A stretch of DNA of 37,735 nucleotides from C7867-006 sp035438705 (GTDB lineage Bacteria > Patescibacteriota > Minisyncoccia > Phycocordibacterales > DATDWN01): positions 1-37,735 of the forward strand of contig DAORIV010000005.1 in the NCBI GenBank assembly GCA_035438705.1, written 5' to 3'. Both the position numbers and the translations under genes were made by a program. A model generated the notes under the pieces. That model was given only the letters and a program-made list of their open reading frames with translations. It was not told where the DNA came from and searched no databases. This document shows positions 1-8,168 of the stretch, in pieces (position 1 is the stretch's first letter; the number at the start of each line of letters is the position of its first letter).

Positions 1-444
1 GAAACAATAAAAGGACAAGTTAAAGAAGCGATGCTAGCGAAAGATACAGTTAAGCTAGGTGTTGTTCGTGGACTTGTAGCAGCATTTACAAATGAATTAG
101 TAAATCTAAAAAGAATGCCTCAAGACTCACTTTCAGATGAGGAGGCTCTGGCTGTTATAAGAAGAGCTGTTAAACAAAGAAAAGACTCTATTGAACAGTT
201 CGTTTCTGGTGGTAGACCAGAACTTGCGGAGGATGAAAAAGCAGAACTTGCAGTACTAGAAACATATCTTCCACAAATGATGTCAGAGGAAGATGTAATG
301 GCTTTTGCAAAAATAAAAATGGCTGAAGCTGGAGAAATAGACAAATCAAAAGCTGGTATGTTTGTAGGGACTCTTATGAAAGAACTAAAAGGTAAAGCAG
401 ACGGTGATGTGGTCAAAAAAGTCGTAGATGCTTTGCTTGCATAA
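1..444 (+). CDS. yqeY: YqeY/GatB-like protein, 5'-truncated by the window
   Basis: The reading frame is open from base 1 through the first ATG at 31, and the residues before that ATG (ETIKGQVKEA) fit the start of the family, so the gene begins upstream of the window. YqeY-like proteins are small helical proteins related to the C-terminal tail of GatB. They are thought to act around aminoacyl-tRNA, but their reaction is not settled. Family signs are the helix with MLAKD..KLGVVRGL, the AVIRRAVKQRKDSIEQF segment, the ELAVLETYLPQMMSEEDV motif and the glycine-rich end with GTLMKELKGKADG. The gene ends in a strong terminator. Family assignment is good; cellular role is uncertain. Confidence 0.85.
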   Translation, partial: ETIKGQVKEAMLAKDTVKLGVVRGLVAAFTNELVNLKRMPQDSLSDEEALAVIRRAVKQRKDSIEQFVSGGRPELAEDEKAELAVLETYLPQMMSEEDVMAFAKIKMAEAGEIDKSKAGMFVGTLMKELKGKADGDVVKKVVDALLA

Positions 445-490
445 ACTAACAAACAGGTTAGTTTCAAAAAAAGCTCGATTGGGCTTTTTT
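443..490 (+). terminator. Tandem hairpins ending in a U-tract, terminator of the YqeY-like gene
   Basis: An 8-bp hairpin overlaps the stop codon (arms 443-450 and 457-464). It is followed by a 10-bp stem (467-476 with 481-490, loop GATT) whose 3' arm ends in six T and runs into more T. The second hairpin is a standard intrinsic terminator. The A-run on its 5' side means it could also stop transcription from the other strand. Confidence 0.85.
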
Positions 491-507
491 TGTTGTGGAA
501 AACTACC

Positions 508-536
508 TTGACTTTATAGCCCAATAGTAGTATAAT
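508..536 (+). promoter_or_regulatory. Near-consensus sigma70 promoter for the small gene at 556
   Basis: The -35 TTGACT (508-513), a 17-bp spacer and a -10 TATAAT (531-536) make this one of the best promoters in the window. Transcription should begin near 543, giving a leader of about 13 nt that carries the purine-rich Shine-Dalgarno AAGGTAGG just before the ATG. Confidence 0.85.
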
Positions 537-555
537 TCACATAGAAAGGTAGGTT

Positions 556-738
556 ATGACATTTCGTCCCAACATGCCGGATCACATCAAACGAGCCATT
601 TTGCAAAGGGACTTCGAAACCCTGAGTCGGGGTGGCCAGAAAAGTGCTAAGGTTCGACGGGCACGTACGCTGACAGCGAAAAGGCCCCGGCTGATCGACG
701 GCAAGAGCCGGGCAGCCGGTGAACGTGATGGCGACTAA
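556..738 (+). CDS. Small basic protein of unknown function (60 aa), GC-rich
   Basis: I do not recognise this protein. It is 60 residues, very rich in Arg and Lys, with the N-terminus MTFRPNMPDHIKRAILQRDF, a central KSAKVRRARTLTAKRPR stretch and an acidic end (RDGD). Nucleic-acid binding is possible from charge alone. Codon use is clearly more GC-rich than in flanking genes (GTCCCAAC, GCCCCGG). It is a self-contained unit: consensus promoter at 508-536, Shine-Dalgarno AGGTAGG just before the ATG and a terminator 6 nt after the stop. It belongs to a set of such GC-rich small genes in this window. Confidence 0.7.
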   Translation: MTFRPNMPDHIKRAILQRDFETLSRGGQKSAKVRRARTLTAKRPRLIDGKSRAAGERDGD

Positions 739-743
739 TCGCC

Positions 744-780
744 AAAGGGATCAACGAGAACATACGTTGGTCCCTTTTCT
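744..780 (+). terminator. Intrinsic terminator of the 60-aa gene
   Basis: A 13-bp stem (744-756 with 765-777, one G.U pair, 8-nt loop) ends in TTTTCTT. It lies 6 nt past the stop codon of the upstream gene and next to the 3' end of the convergent ATPase gene. Confidence 0.85.
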
Positions 781-785
781 TATTA

Positions 786-3527
786 CTACTTTTTATACTT
801 AGACAAAATTTCGGCTTCTATCTCCGCTCTATCCCCTCCATATGTTAAATATGAAAGCTGTTTCAAGTTATCTGCCACAACTTGTTTTCCAACTGGTGCA
901 GGTGGAGCTTTTACATTAAATGCTTTTACTGTTTTTCCGCCAACAAGCATTTTTGCATAAAAATTATAGTTATCAATATTCATTATGTCTTTACTTGTAA
1001 ATACTGGCGAAAATTGTTTTTCCAAGAACTCGGCATCTTCAGCCCCAACTCTAAACGACATTATCGAACCAACGTTTCCAAATACTGCATTTTTAATTCC
1101 CTCTTCTAGTTGAGCAATAAATTGATGAGCAATATTTAAAGAAAGTTTATATTTTCTTGCTTCAGAGAGAATTGCCGAAATAGAGTCAGTTGTTATATTC
1201 TGAAACTCATCGATATATAGATAGAAAGGAGGAAAATCTTTTACGCCAACCATATCTACTCTAGAAAGTGCAGCCATAAGTATCTTTCCTACAAGGATAA
1301 GACCAATAAGGTTAGCATTTATATCCCCCAATCTTCCCTTTGAAAGATTTACTAAAAGTATTTTCTTCTCATCCATGATTTTTCTGAAATCAAATGAAGA
1401 TTTTTCCTGCGCAACAATAGGTCTCATAATATCGTTTGCCAGAAATACATCGAATTTTGAAGTGATGTAAGGAACAATGTTTTGCAAACTTGCTTCACCA
1501 CCTGCTTTTTCTGCAATCTCTTTCCAAAATTGTACAACTACAGGGTTTTTACAATTCGCAATTTTCATCTCACGAAAAGCCTTATTGGTCATAACACGCG
1601 AAACATCAAGTAGAGTTGAACCCGTATCAGGGTCCTCGATGACTAACATTGTTGCATTTCTGAAGTATTGCTCAAACATAGGCCCCAAAGACTCTGGCAC
1701 ACCACCATAAAGTTTCTGAAAGATACTAAACAGCTCATTGACCACAAAAGTTTTTTGTTCGGGTTTACTTCTATCATACTCCAGCATGTTAAGTGCCATC
1801 GGTCTTTCTGTGTAACTTGGATCAAAATATATAACATCTTTAAATCTTTCCTTTGGAATGTTAGAAAGAATATTCTGTACATCACTACCGTGTGGGTCAA
1901 TGAAGCAACAGCCGTTTCCAGCATTGATATCTTGTAAAATCATATTTACCAAAAGTGTGGTTTTACCTGTTCCTGTCTGACCTATGGTATATGTGTGTCT
2001 TAGTCTATCTACACTTTGCATATATATAGGAGTATCTACGTTTCGATATGTATTTACCCCAAGGAATGTTCCTTCTTTTGCTATATCACTTGGAGCCGGA
2101 GCCGACACTGCCTGAGATTGTTTAAGTTGTGGAGCAGGTGTAAGCCCAGCGTTTTGGAAATGCATTATTGTTGTAACTTCATGAAGATTAAGTGGTAGTA
2201 ACTCACTAGGATTATATACTCTGAAAGAGTAATCTCTAAACATTTTTTGTAATGCAACCTTATTAAGTCTTTTTGGTTTAAGCCCATTTGAATTTGTATC
2301 TTCAAACTGGTTGAAAGCAGATTCCATTGTTTGCAATATTCTTTCAGCTTCTAGTCTGTTGTTAGCTGATGCGATAAGTCTTACATTGGTAGCAACGATT
2401 TGACTCTGCATTTTTTGTTTTATTTTATTTATAGCTTCTGTATCTATTTTTTTATCAGAATTTTCATCTTTTACTTCAGTTATAAAAAGAGATTTTAATG
2501 TCTTACCTAAACCACCAGTAATAGTTTCCGGTATATATGTTGCATCTTTAACTGGAACCCCCTTTTCAATTTGTTCTATTGCGTACTTGTAGTTTTTCAA
2601 AAAATAATCCCCTTTTGGTGCAAAAACTATCTGTATACCAGCCCCCTCACCATCCTTATCAATTTTTGAGAAACTATTCAGTATTACATTCATCGGATCA
2701 TGATCAAAATTTTCGTATGTTTTAAATTGGTATATAGGATTAACTGAAGCTTCCAATACAGAACCTACAGAAACACCATCTGTATTAAAAATATTATAAT
2801 CAGAAACAGCTTCAGTAATAACAGCATTATGAAAAACAGATATTATTTGTTTCTCAAAAAGTTGCTTGTATTGGTTCGGAACAGCAACATAGAAAATGAA
2901 CTGATCACTTCCATTGGCATTGGCTATCTCTAATACGATATAGTTTTTATTATAGTCTTTAGTACCGTCTTTACTTACTATAGAAAGCATTCCAGATAAA
3001 AACTGCTCCATCCCAGAAATTAACTCTTTCAGTGGCTTAGTTTTATCTTCACTATTTACTTCAGGCAGTACTACTTCGTAAAGTGTCATACCTAGCCCTC
3101 TGAATTCATCTAAAGAAATATTTACTCCTTTTGCTTCGTATCCATGTTTAAGATATTGAACAAGAAACCTATGAAAATCATCTTCCAAATGAGGATCATT
3201 CAGGGAAAAAAGAACTGACATTGCATTTTTAACACCATTAGTTTTTAAAACATCTAACAATTCTTCTATTTTATTGTCATGAGTTTCTGGCTCAAGATTT
3301 AAAACAATAGATTCAACATCTGTTTTTGCAAGTGCGTAAGCTTCATCTAAAACATCTTTATCCAAAACCTTACTGTAATGGTCTATTTGTTTTCGAACCA
3401 CATCATCGACACTATATTCTGCCTTACTTTCACGTAAATGTTTTTCAGTTTTTGATATTTGTTCCCGCAAAAATGCAATCTCCTCTTCGGGATTATTAAA
3501 TTTTGGAATAGACGGAGTTTGTTCCAT
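786..3527 (-). CDS. VirD4/TraG/HerA-type P-loop ATPase (type IV secretion coupling-protein-like)
   Basis: A 913-residue protein. The C-terminal half is a RecA/FtsK-like motor: Walker A GQTGTGKTT near residue 517, a nearby FIDPHGSD typical of the VirD4/HerA group, Walker B FYLYIDEFQN near residue 770 and a later LNIAHQF sensor-like motif. The first 480 or so residues form a long domain without a transmembrane segment, rich in Glu/Lys helices at the start (coiled-coil-like), unlike classical VirD4, which is membrane anchored. Related proteins pump DNA or protein through membrane channels. No relaxase or VirB genes are nearby, so the partner is unknown. A -10 TATAAT (3534-3539) ends 6 nt before the ATG with no Shine-Dalgarno, suggesting a leaderless mRNA. 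Confidence 0.85.
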   Translation of the reverse strand: MEQTPSIPKFNNPEEEIAFLREQISKTEKHLRESKAEYSVDDVVRKQIDHYSKVLDKDVLDEAYALAKTDVESIVLNLEPETHDNKIEELLDVLKTNGVKNAMSVLFSLNDPHLEDDFHRFLVQYLKHGYEAKGVNISLDEFRGLGMTLYEVVLPEVNSEDKTKPLKELISGMEQFLSGMLSIVSKDGTKDYNKNYIVLEIANANGSDQFIFYVAVPNQYKQLFEKQIISVFHNAVITEAVSDYNIFNTDGVSVGSVLEASVNPIYQFKTYENFDHDPMNVILNSFSKIDKDGEGAGIQIVFAPKGDYFLKNYKYAIEQIEKGVPVKDATYIPETITGGLGKTLKSLFITEVKDENSDKKIDTEAINKIKQKMQSQIVATNVRLIASANNRLEAERILQTMESAFNQFEDTNSNGLKPKRLNKVALQKMFRDYSFRVYNPSELLPLNLHEVTTIMHFQNAGLTPAPQLKQSQAVSAPAPSDIAKEGTFLGVNTYRNVDTPIYMQSVDRLRHTYTIGQTGTGKTTLLVNMILQDINAGNGCCFIDPHGSDVQNILSNIPKERFKDVIYFDPSYTERPMALNMLEYDRSKPEQKTFVVNELFSIFQKLYGGVPESLGPMFEQYFRNATMLVIEDPDTGSTLLDVSRVMTNKAFREMKIANCKNPVVVQFWKEIAEKAGGEASLQNIVPYITSKFDVFLANDIMRPIVAQEKSSFDFRKIMDEKKILLVNLSKGRLGDINANLIGLILVGKILMAALSRVDMVGVKDFPPFYLYIDEFQNITTDSISAILSEARKYKLSLNIAHQFIAQLEEGIKNAVFGNVGSIMSFRVGAEDAEFLEKQFSPVFTSKDIMNIDNYNFYAKMLVGGKTVKAFNVKAPPAPVGKQVVADNLKQLSYLTYGGDRAEIEAEILSKYKK

Positions 3528-3571
3528 TCAATAATTATACATCAACTAATTATCTTTGAATAGAAAAATAT

Positions 3572-4270
3572 CTACATATTTAAAAATTTTTTTCTTTCTG
3601 TTGTAGGAAAACGCTCGATCGCGTATCTCAAAGTTGTCCTTGGTAAATTATCTATATTATCTACTAGGAATTTTTTTAAAATTTCTTCATCTTTCTTGCC
3701 GACCTCTCTTAACATCCACCCAATAGCTTTATGTATTAAATCTTCTTGATCCTTTAAAAGATTCTTTGATATCTCTAAAGTGTCCTGAAACTGCCCTTCT
3801 TTAATAAAAGTATATGTGGCAACAATAGATATTCTTCTTTCCCAAATAGACTTTGACTTTGAAAATTTATACAAAATGTCTCTTTTTTTATCTTTCAAAT
3901 ACTCCCCTAAAATAGAATATGCGGAAGTGTCGACCAAATCCCAATTATTTATATTTCTAGTATTTTTAATATATAGATTAGCTATAACTTTTTTATCTTT
4001 TTTGTTTCCTTTTTCAAACTTTATATCCATTATTGTTAAACCAATATATCTTTCTTCGTGTATCTTAGAGTTTAGAAGTTTTTGCACCTCACCCAAATCA
4101 ATATCTTTAAAAACTTTTGAAACTTTTTTCATTTCTGGAACAGTAAGCCCTACAAAAACATCACCATATCCATACTGACCTTTTTTAGTTTTAAAAAACC
4201 ACTGTGAAGTTTTGGCTTTCGCAGGGCTTTTATATTTACTTATTTCTTTGACTACATCCTGATACTTCAT
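3572..4270 (-). CDS. AlkD-like DNA alkylation repair protein (HEAT-like repeats)
   Basis: At 232 aa this matches the AlkD/AlkC family, HEAT-like helical repeat glycosylases that remove positively charged alkylated bases such as 3- and 7-methylpurines. Family signs are the GVTVPE-like segment (VGLTVPEMKKVSKVF), the HEERYIGLTIM helix, the central NNWDLVDTSAYSILG (the conserved WDxxD tract with the putative catalytic Asp), and the RRISIVATYTFIKEG and EDLIHKAIGWMLREVGK helices. Its ATG overlaps the dgkA stop codon by one base (TAATG), so the two genes are translationally coupled in one operon. Function follows the family; substrate range is not visible. Confidence 0.88.
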   Translation of the reverse strand: MKYQDVVKEISKYKSPAKAKTSQWFFKTKKGQYGYGDVFVGLTVPEMKKVSKVFKDIDLGEVQKLLNSKIHEERYIGLTIMDIKFEKGNKKDKKVIANLYIKNTRNINNWDLVDTSAYSILGEYLKDKKRDILYKFSKSKSIWERRISIVATYTFIKEGQFQDTLEISKNLLKDQEDLIHKAIGWMLREVGKKDEEILKKFLVDNIDNLPRTTLRYAIERFPTTERKKFLNM

Positions 4271-4617
4271 TACACAAAATGATTATAAAAAACGAGAAGT
4301 CCAATAATAAGTGCCCCGATTGAACCAACTAACACGAATGCCGCAGACATATCTTTTATTTTTCCAATTATTGGATCTTGTAATAGCTCTATTTTGTTGC
4401 ACAAATCTTCCACGATAGTATTTATAATTTCTGAAACCAAAACAATTGTAACAGCAAAAATTACTAGTGAGACTTCATAAAAGTTAAAGTTAAAATAAAT
4501 CGAAGCAACCACAACCAACAGTCCCACAAAAACTTCTACACGAAAATTACTCTCTTCATTCCATACAGTTTTCAGACCATTCCAAGCGTAATTAAATGAC
4601 TTTATAGTTCTTAACAT
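4270..4617 (-). CDS. dgkA: Undecaprenol/diacylglycerol kinase (DgkA family)
   Basis: A 115-aa integral membrane kinase with three hydrophobic segments. It carries the family motif EIINTIVEDLCNKI with the catalytic Glu and KDMSAAFVLV further on. In Gram-positive and CPR-type bacteria this family usually phosphorylates undecaprenol, feeding the lipid carrier for peptidoglycan, which fits the uppP gene elsewhere in the window. The -10 TATAAT (4626-4631) lies 8 nt before the ATG, so the mRNA is probably leaderless. It overlaps the alkD-like gene by one base. Confidence 0.9.
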   Translation of the reverse strand: MLRTIKSFNYAWNGLKTVWNEESNFRVEVFVGLLVVVASIYFNFNFYEVSLVIFAVTIVLVSEIINTIVEDLCNKIELLQDPIIGKIKDMSAAFVLVGSIGALIIGLLVFYNHFV

Positions 4618-4644
4618 ATTTTTGCATTATAACATAAACACTAA

Positions 4645-4668
4645 GGGCCCGGTTATTTAACCGGGCCC
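4645..4668 (-). terminator. Perfect 10-bp GC hairpin after the 82-aa gene
   Basis: Arms 4645-4654 and 4659-4668 form an uninterrupted GGGCCCGGTT stem with a 4-nt loop, a few bases after the stop of the minus-strand small gene. There is only a weak U-rich tail (TTAGTGTTT) downstream, so termination may be imperfect or the hairpin may protect the 3' end. The dgkA -10 box begins 14 nt beyond it. Confidence 0.7.
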
Positions 4669-4673
4669 AGTCC

Positions 4674-4922
4674 CTAGCACAACGCGTCGATACGCTTGAC
4701 CACACCACCTTCGTAGACGAGTGGAACGTAGATCCGATCGAGCTCGAGATTGTTCCAGGTCTCGACGTCCGTAAGAACCGAGACTGACCTGCCACCGAAC
4801 CTTTCCTGATACCAGCTCTCCAGTTCCTCGATAGTCAGACCTCCTGAACTCCGATCCAGCACTTGATCCAGAAACTGACGCTCAGCGATGTCATCGATGG
4901 TAATCATCCCCAGCAAAGTCAT
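4674..4922 (-). CDS. Small acidic protein of unknown function (82 aa), GC-rich
   Basis: Not recognised. The ATG at 4922 is chosen because GGAGG sits 6 nt upstream; an in-frame TTG further upstream has no such signal. The protein begins MTLLGMITIDDIAERQFLDQ, has an acidic amphipathic middle (LTIEELESWYQERFGG) and ends RIDALC with a C-terminal Cys. No transmembrane segment. Codons are much more GC-rich than in dgkA next door (CTCGAGCTCGAT, CGATCGGAT). It has its own promoter (4940-4968) and hairpin (4645-4668). Part of the GC-rich, Shine-Dalgarno-led small-gene set. Confidence 0.7.
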   Translation of the reverse strand: MTLLGMITIDDIAERQFLDQVLDRSSGGLTIEELESWYQERFGGRSVSVLTDVETWNNLELDRIYVPLVYEGGVVKRIDALC

Positions 4923-4939
4923 GTGTGCCTCCAAAAAAT

Positions 4940-4968
4940 ACTTTATAATAAAAACCTACTTAAGTCAA
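4940..4968 (-). promoter_or_regulatory. Promoter of the 82-aa gene
   Basis: On the minus strand, -35 TTGACT (4963-4968), 17-bp spacer and -10 TAAAGT (4940-4945). The predicted mRNA has a leader of about 11 nt with GGAGG close to the ATG. Confidence 0.65.
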
Positions 4969-4976
4969 ATATATGT

Positions 4977-5004
4977 TTGAAAAATACTATAGAAATGTTA
5001 TTAT
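4977..5004 (+). promoter_or_regulatory. Promoter of tRNA-Glu
   Basis: TTGAAA (4977-4982), 16-bp spacer and TATTAT (4999-5004), placing the start near 5011, 8 nt before the tRNA. The -35 region partly abuts the divergent promoter of the 82-aa gene. Confidence 0.6.
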
Positions 5005-5018
5005 CATTCTGTTCTATT

Positions 5019-5090
5019 GGCCCTATCGTCTAATGGTTAGGACGCGGCCTTCTCAAGGCTGCAATTGGGGTTCGACTCCCCATAGGGTCA
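5019..5090 (+). tRNA. tRNA-Glu (CTC)
   Basis: A complete cloverleaf can be drawn: acceptor GGCCCTA (5019-5025) with TAGGGTC (5083-5089) including one G.U, anticodon loop TTCTCAA giving anticodon CTC, and T arm TGGGG-TTCGACT-CCCCA (5066-5082), discriminator A. CCA is not encoded. CTC decodes GAG. It has its own promoter and is followed immediately by a very long inverted repeat. Confidence 0.93.
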
Positions 5091-5139
5091 CATACATAGA
5101 AAAAGACTGGACTGCTCCAGTCTTTTTCTATGTATGTGA
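5088..5139 (+). terminator. 24-bp perfect inverted repeat abutting tRNA-Glu, bidirectional terminator
   Basis: Arms 5088-5111 and 5116-5139 are perfectly complementary with loop CTGC. The core GACTGGA/TCCAGTC followed by TTTTT is a normal intrinsic terminator in both directions. The extra outer 12 bp (CACATACATAG side) are not needed for that and reach into the last 3 nt of the tRNA. Confidence 0.75.
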
Positions 5140-5206
5140 AGACGGAAGCATGTTTTTTTAGCAGGAAAAACAGCTTAATAAATTGTTTAGAAAAAATACC
5201 ACTTAA

Positions 5207-6913
5207 TTATCTATCAGGAGGAACCTCGTAGTAGTTAATTAGAAACTTAACCACCTCCCCAAACGGAGCACTCAACGTCTCCGAACCAAACCTTGCGCCC
5301 TTTGGGTTAACCATATACATAAACACTATAAACTTTGGACTATACGACGGGAAAAATCCTACAAACGAGTGAAGTATCCTATCTTCGTAGTAACCTCCCC
5401 CACCAGGTCTCGCTATCTGAGCTGTACCTGTTTTTACCGCGACACTGTATCGAGGTAATTTTAGTGTTCCATTGGCTAAAACATTATCAAAACTATATGT
5501 CATCATTCGCGCCACTTCTTCACTTGTCTCTCTTTTCAAAACTCTCTGACCCAAAGTTATTTCTGTATTTTTAGAAACACCAACTTTGTATTTTATACTT
5601 TTTACCACATGAGGTTTTACTATGGTTCCCCCATTGGCTATGACAGATATTGCAGATATAGTCGAAATAGGAGTCAGCGCCAAACTTTGTCCAAAAGAAA
5701 CCGATGCCAAGTCGATATCAACTTTACTGTTCAAACTATTTGAAAGGTTTTTGGCTTCATTTGGCAACTCAATACCTGTTTTGTTGCCCAAACCAAAAGC
5801 ATACATATATTTACTAAACTGCTCAGCACCTAGTTTTTGTCCAACCAAAGCGGCTCCGACGTTCAATGATTGCGAAAGCATATCCTGCATTGTAACTATT
5901 CCTCTTTCCTTGCTATCAAAATTACTTACTTTTTTTCCACTTATCATTGTATAACCTTTGTCATAGTAAGAAGTGTTGGCGTTCACTACTCCGGCATCTA
6001 TTCCAGCAGAAAGTGTAAGTGTTTTAATAACTGAACCCATTTCATAAACATTCTCTACTAATGGATTACTGAAAATAGCAACGTTCTTTTCTTCATTGGA
6101 TTTATTCGCGTCAAATGTTGGATACACATCCATAGCATATATCTCACCTGTCATAGGGTTCATTATTATGGCACCGATGCTGTCCGCACTCCATTTTTCT
6201 GAAGTACTTGCAATAATGTTCTGAAGATTTGCTTGAACGGTTGGTTCTATTGTGGTAACAATATCAGCTTCAATACTTTCATCACTATTTGTAACAGATT
6301 TAATGTCAGAAAATATCTGTGCAAAAAAGTTTACATATGCTCCATCTTTTCTTTCTAAAGCAGAATTGTATTGTCTTTCTAGTCCATAGCGTCCAGCATA
6401 TTCGTCACCCTTAAAGCCCAAAATACCTACCACACGAGACGCAGTGTTACCACCTGGATAAAATCTCCATCTATCTTTATATATACTCAAACCGGGTATT
6501 TTTAAGTCTCCTATTTTTTTACCTACATCAGTGTCTACGTGCACTGCTATCTCTTCATAACTATCCTTAGCCTTTGTTGCCTTAGCCATAAACTCGTCGC
6601 GGTCCGTTGGCAAAATAGCGTTAAGGGCTACATAAGCGCTCTCTGGATCCTTTAGGACTTCGGGATTTACTGCGACTATAAATCCAGAATTTAGTGTTGC
6701 CGCAGAAACTAAACTTCCATCTTTGTTAGTAAAAAATATTGACCCCCTATCAAATATTTTTTGAGCAGTAGATGAGTATTGTCTATCTGCTTTATTCGCA
6801 TAAGTTTCACCTTCTACTATTTGTAAAAAATAAAGTCTACTTATTAAAAGTAGAGAAAAAGCTATAACACATATGGTAAGAAAGCGAATTCTGTTTATAT
6901 AATTAAATTTCAT
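5207..6913 (-). CDS. ftsI: Peptidoglycan transpeptidase FtsI/PBP class B
   Basis: A 568-aa class B penicillin-binding protein that cross-links septal peptidoglycan outside the membrane. One N-terminal transmembrane helix (about residues 10-30) is followed by the LQIVEGETYANKA non-penicillin-binding entry domain. The transpeptidase domain has the active-site SVIK (S294, K297), SLN (349-351) and KTG (494-496). It is the last gene of the mraZ-rsmH-ftsL-ftsI cluster, the standard dcw order, which supports FtsI over PBP2. It also has a TATAAT (6934-6939) 20 nt before its ATG. Confidence 0.93.
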   Translation of the reverse strand: MKFNYINRIRFLTICVIAFSLLLISRLYFLQIVEGETYANKADRQYSSTAQKIFDRGSIFFTNKDGSLVSAATLNSGFIVAVNPEVLKDPESAYVALNAILPTDRDEFMAKATKAKDSYEEIAVHVDTDVGKKIGDLKIPGLSIYKDRWRFYPGGNTASRVVGILGFKGDEYAGRYGLERQYNSALERKDGAYVNFFAQIFSDIKSVTNSDESIEADIVTTIEPTVQANLQNIIASTSEKWSADSIGAIIMNPMTGEIYAMDVYPTFDANKSNEEKNVAIFSNPLVENVYEMGSVIKTLTLSAGIDAGVVNANTSYYDKGYTMISGKKVSNFDSKERGIVTMQDMLSQSLNVGAALVGQKLGAEQFSKYMYAFGLGNKTGIELPNEAKNLSNSLNSKVDIDLASVSFGQSLALTPISTISAISVIANGGTIVKPHVVKSIKYKVGVSKNTEITLGQRVLKRETSEEVARMMTYSFDNVLANGTLKLPRYSVAVKTGTAQIARPGGGGYYEDRILHSFVGFFPSYSPKFIVFMYMVNPKGARFGSETLSAPFGEVVKFLINYYEVPPDR

Positions 6914-6954
6914 AATACAAAGTTTTCCTTTGCATTATAGCAGAAGGTGTAAAA

Positions 6955-7266
6955 CTAGTTAGACAAAACTGAGACACTTTTTGTGGATTTCTCCTTGATA
7001 TATGTTTTTGTTTCTATGTCTTTAAAACCCATAGAATACGCCAAATTCAACGTAACTGCATTCCTATTACTGATATATTTAAATTCTTTATTACTTATAG
7101 AAAGGTTTAGTTGTGAAATTTTAGCTTCTATGTTTTGTGTTGCAACAACATTTCTAACTGTTGTATTTATAAAATACATATAAAAACCAATAGCCACAAA
7201 TAAAGTCAAAAGCAGTGACCAAAAAACTGTTTTCTCTCTATTTAGTTGTAATACATTTTGTAACAT
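6955..7266 (-). CDS. ftsL: FtsL-like cell-division protein
   Basis: A 103-aa bitopic protein: short cytoplasmic N-terminus, one transmembrane helix (about residues 15-33, VFWSLLLTLFVAIGFYMYF) and a predicted coiled coil (TQNIEAKISQLNLSISNKE). Sequence is poorly conserved as usual for FtsL/DivIC; the call rests on topology and position between rsmH and ftsI. Its ATG overlaps the rsmH stop by one base (TAATG), indicating coupled translation. Confidence 0.75.
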   Translation of the reverse strand: MLQNVLQLNREKTVFWSLLLTLFVAIGFYMYFINTTVRNVVATQNIEAKISQLNLSISNKEFKYISNRNAVTLNLAYSMGFKDIETKTYIKEKSTKSVSVLSN

Positions 7267-8162
7267 TATTTTATTTTTTCAATTATTCTTAGTTTTGCGC
7301 TTCTACTACGTGGATTTGCTTCTATTTCCTTATCAGTTGGTATTAAGGGCTTTTTAAATAAATTTCTTCCAACCTCTTCATCTACCACTTTTTTAAAAAA
7401 CTGTTTGACTGCTCTGTCTTCAATACTATGGAATGATATGACAGCAAGCCTACCCCCAACACTTAAACTTTTAAAACCATCTCTTATCCCCTGTTTCAGA
7501 CTTTCAATCTCATCATTTACCGTAATGCGAAGTGCTTGAAAAGTTTTTGTAGCTGGATGTATTCTTCTTGTGTGATACCACTTAGGTGTTGCAGTTTTTA
7601 TGATCTCCACTAGATCAAAAGTTGTTTCAATGGGCTTTATTTCTCTTCTAGCAACAATAGCTTTAGCAATTTTCCAAGAAAAATCTTCTTCACCATAACC
7701 TTTTAGTATTGCTGAAATATTTTCTAAGTCCCATGTATTAACAATTTCTCTGGCAGTTAGATCATTTTTATCTAGATACTTTTTGAAAGACATCAGAAGT
7801 GGCTCATCCCTCTGAAAGGAAAACCCCCTACCGGATTCTTCAAACTGATTACTGGACAAACCAATGTCTAACAAAATTTTATCTACTTTTTCTATATTTA
7901 TAGACTCTAGAATTTTTGAAATATTTCTAAAACTGTCCTGGACGTATTGTGAGTTTGTTTTGTAGGAAAGTAGTCTCTCTTTAGTTCTAATTATTGCATC
8001 AGGATCAAGGTCGATACCGATCATGACAACGCTATCGCCAAACCTTTTTGCAACTTCCTCAAAATGCCCACCACCACCAAGTGTTCCATCAACAAAAATG
8101 TCTCCATTTTTGATTTCTAGACCATCTATTGCTTCATGTAAAAGAACTGTTTTGTGAATCAT
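7266..8162 (-). CDS. rsmH: 16S rRNA m4C1402 methyltransferase RsmH (MraW)
   Basis: A 298-aa SAM-dependent methyltransferase that N4-methylates C1402 of 16S rRNA in the decoding centre. Motif I FVDGTLGGGGHF and GIDLDPDA bind SAM. Further family motifs are DKILLDIGLSSNQFEESGRGFSF, TKTFQALRITVNDE and AVISFHSIEDRAVKQFF, ending in NPRSRSAKLR. Full length and intact. Second gene of the mraZ cluster, 6 nt after mraZ. Confidence 0.96.
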   Translation of the reverse strand: MIHKTVLLHEAIDGLEIKNGDIFVDGTLGGGGHFEEVAKRFGDSVVMIGIDLDPDAIIRTKERLLSYKTNSQYVQDSFRNISKILESINIEKVDKILLDIGLSSNQFEESGRGFSFQRDEPLLMSFKKYLDKNDLTAREIVNTWDLENISAILKGYGEEDFSWKIAKAIVARREIKPIETTFDLVEIIKTATPKWYHTRRIHPATKTFQALRITVNDEIESLKQGIRDGFKSLSVGGRLAVISFHSIEDRAVKQFFKKVVDEEVGRNLFKKPLIPTDKEIEANPRSRSAKLRIIEKIK

Positions 8163-8168
8163 ACGAAT

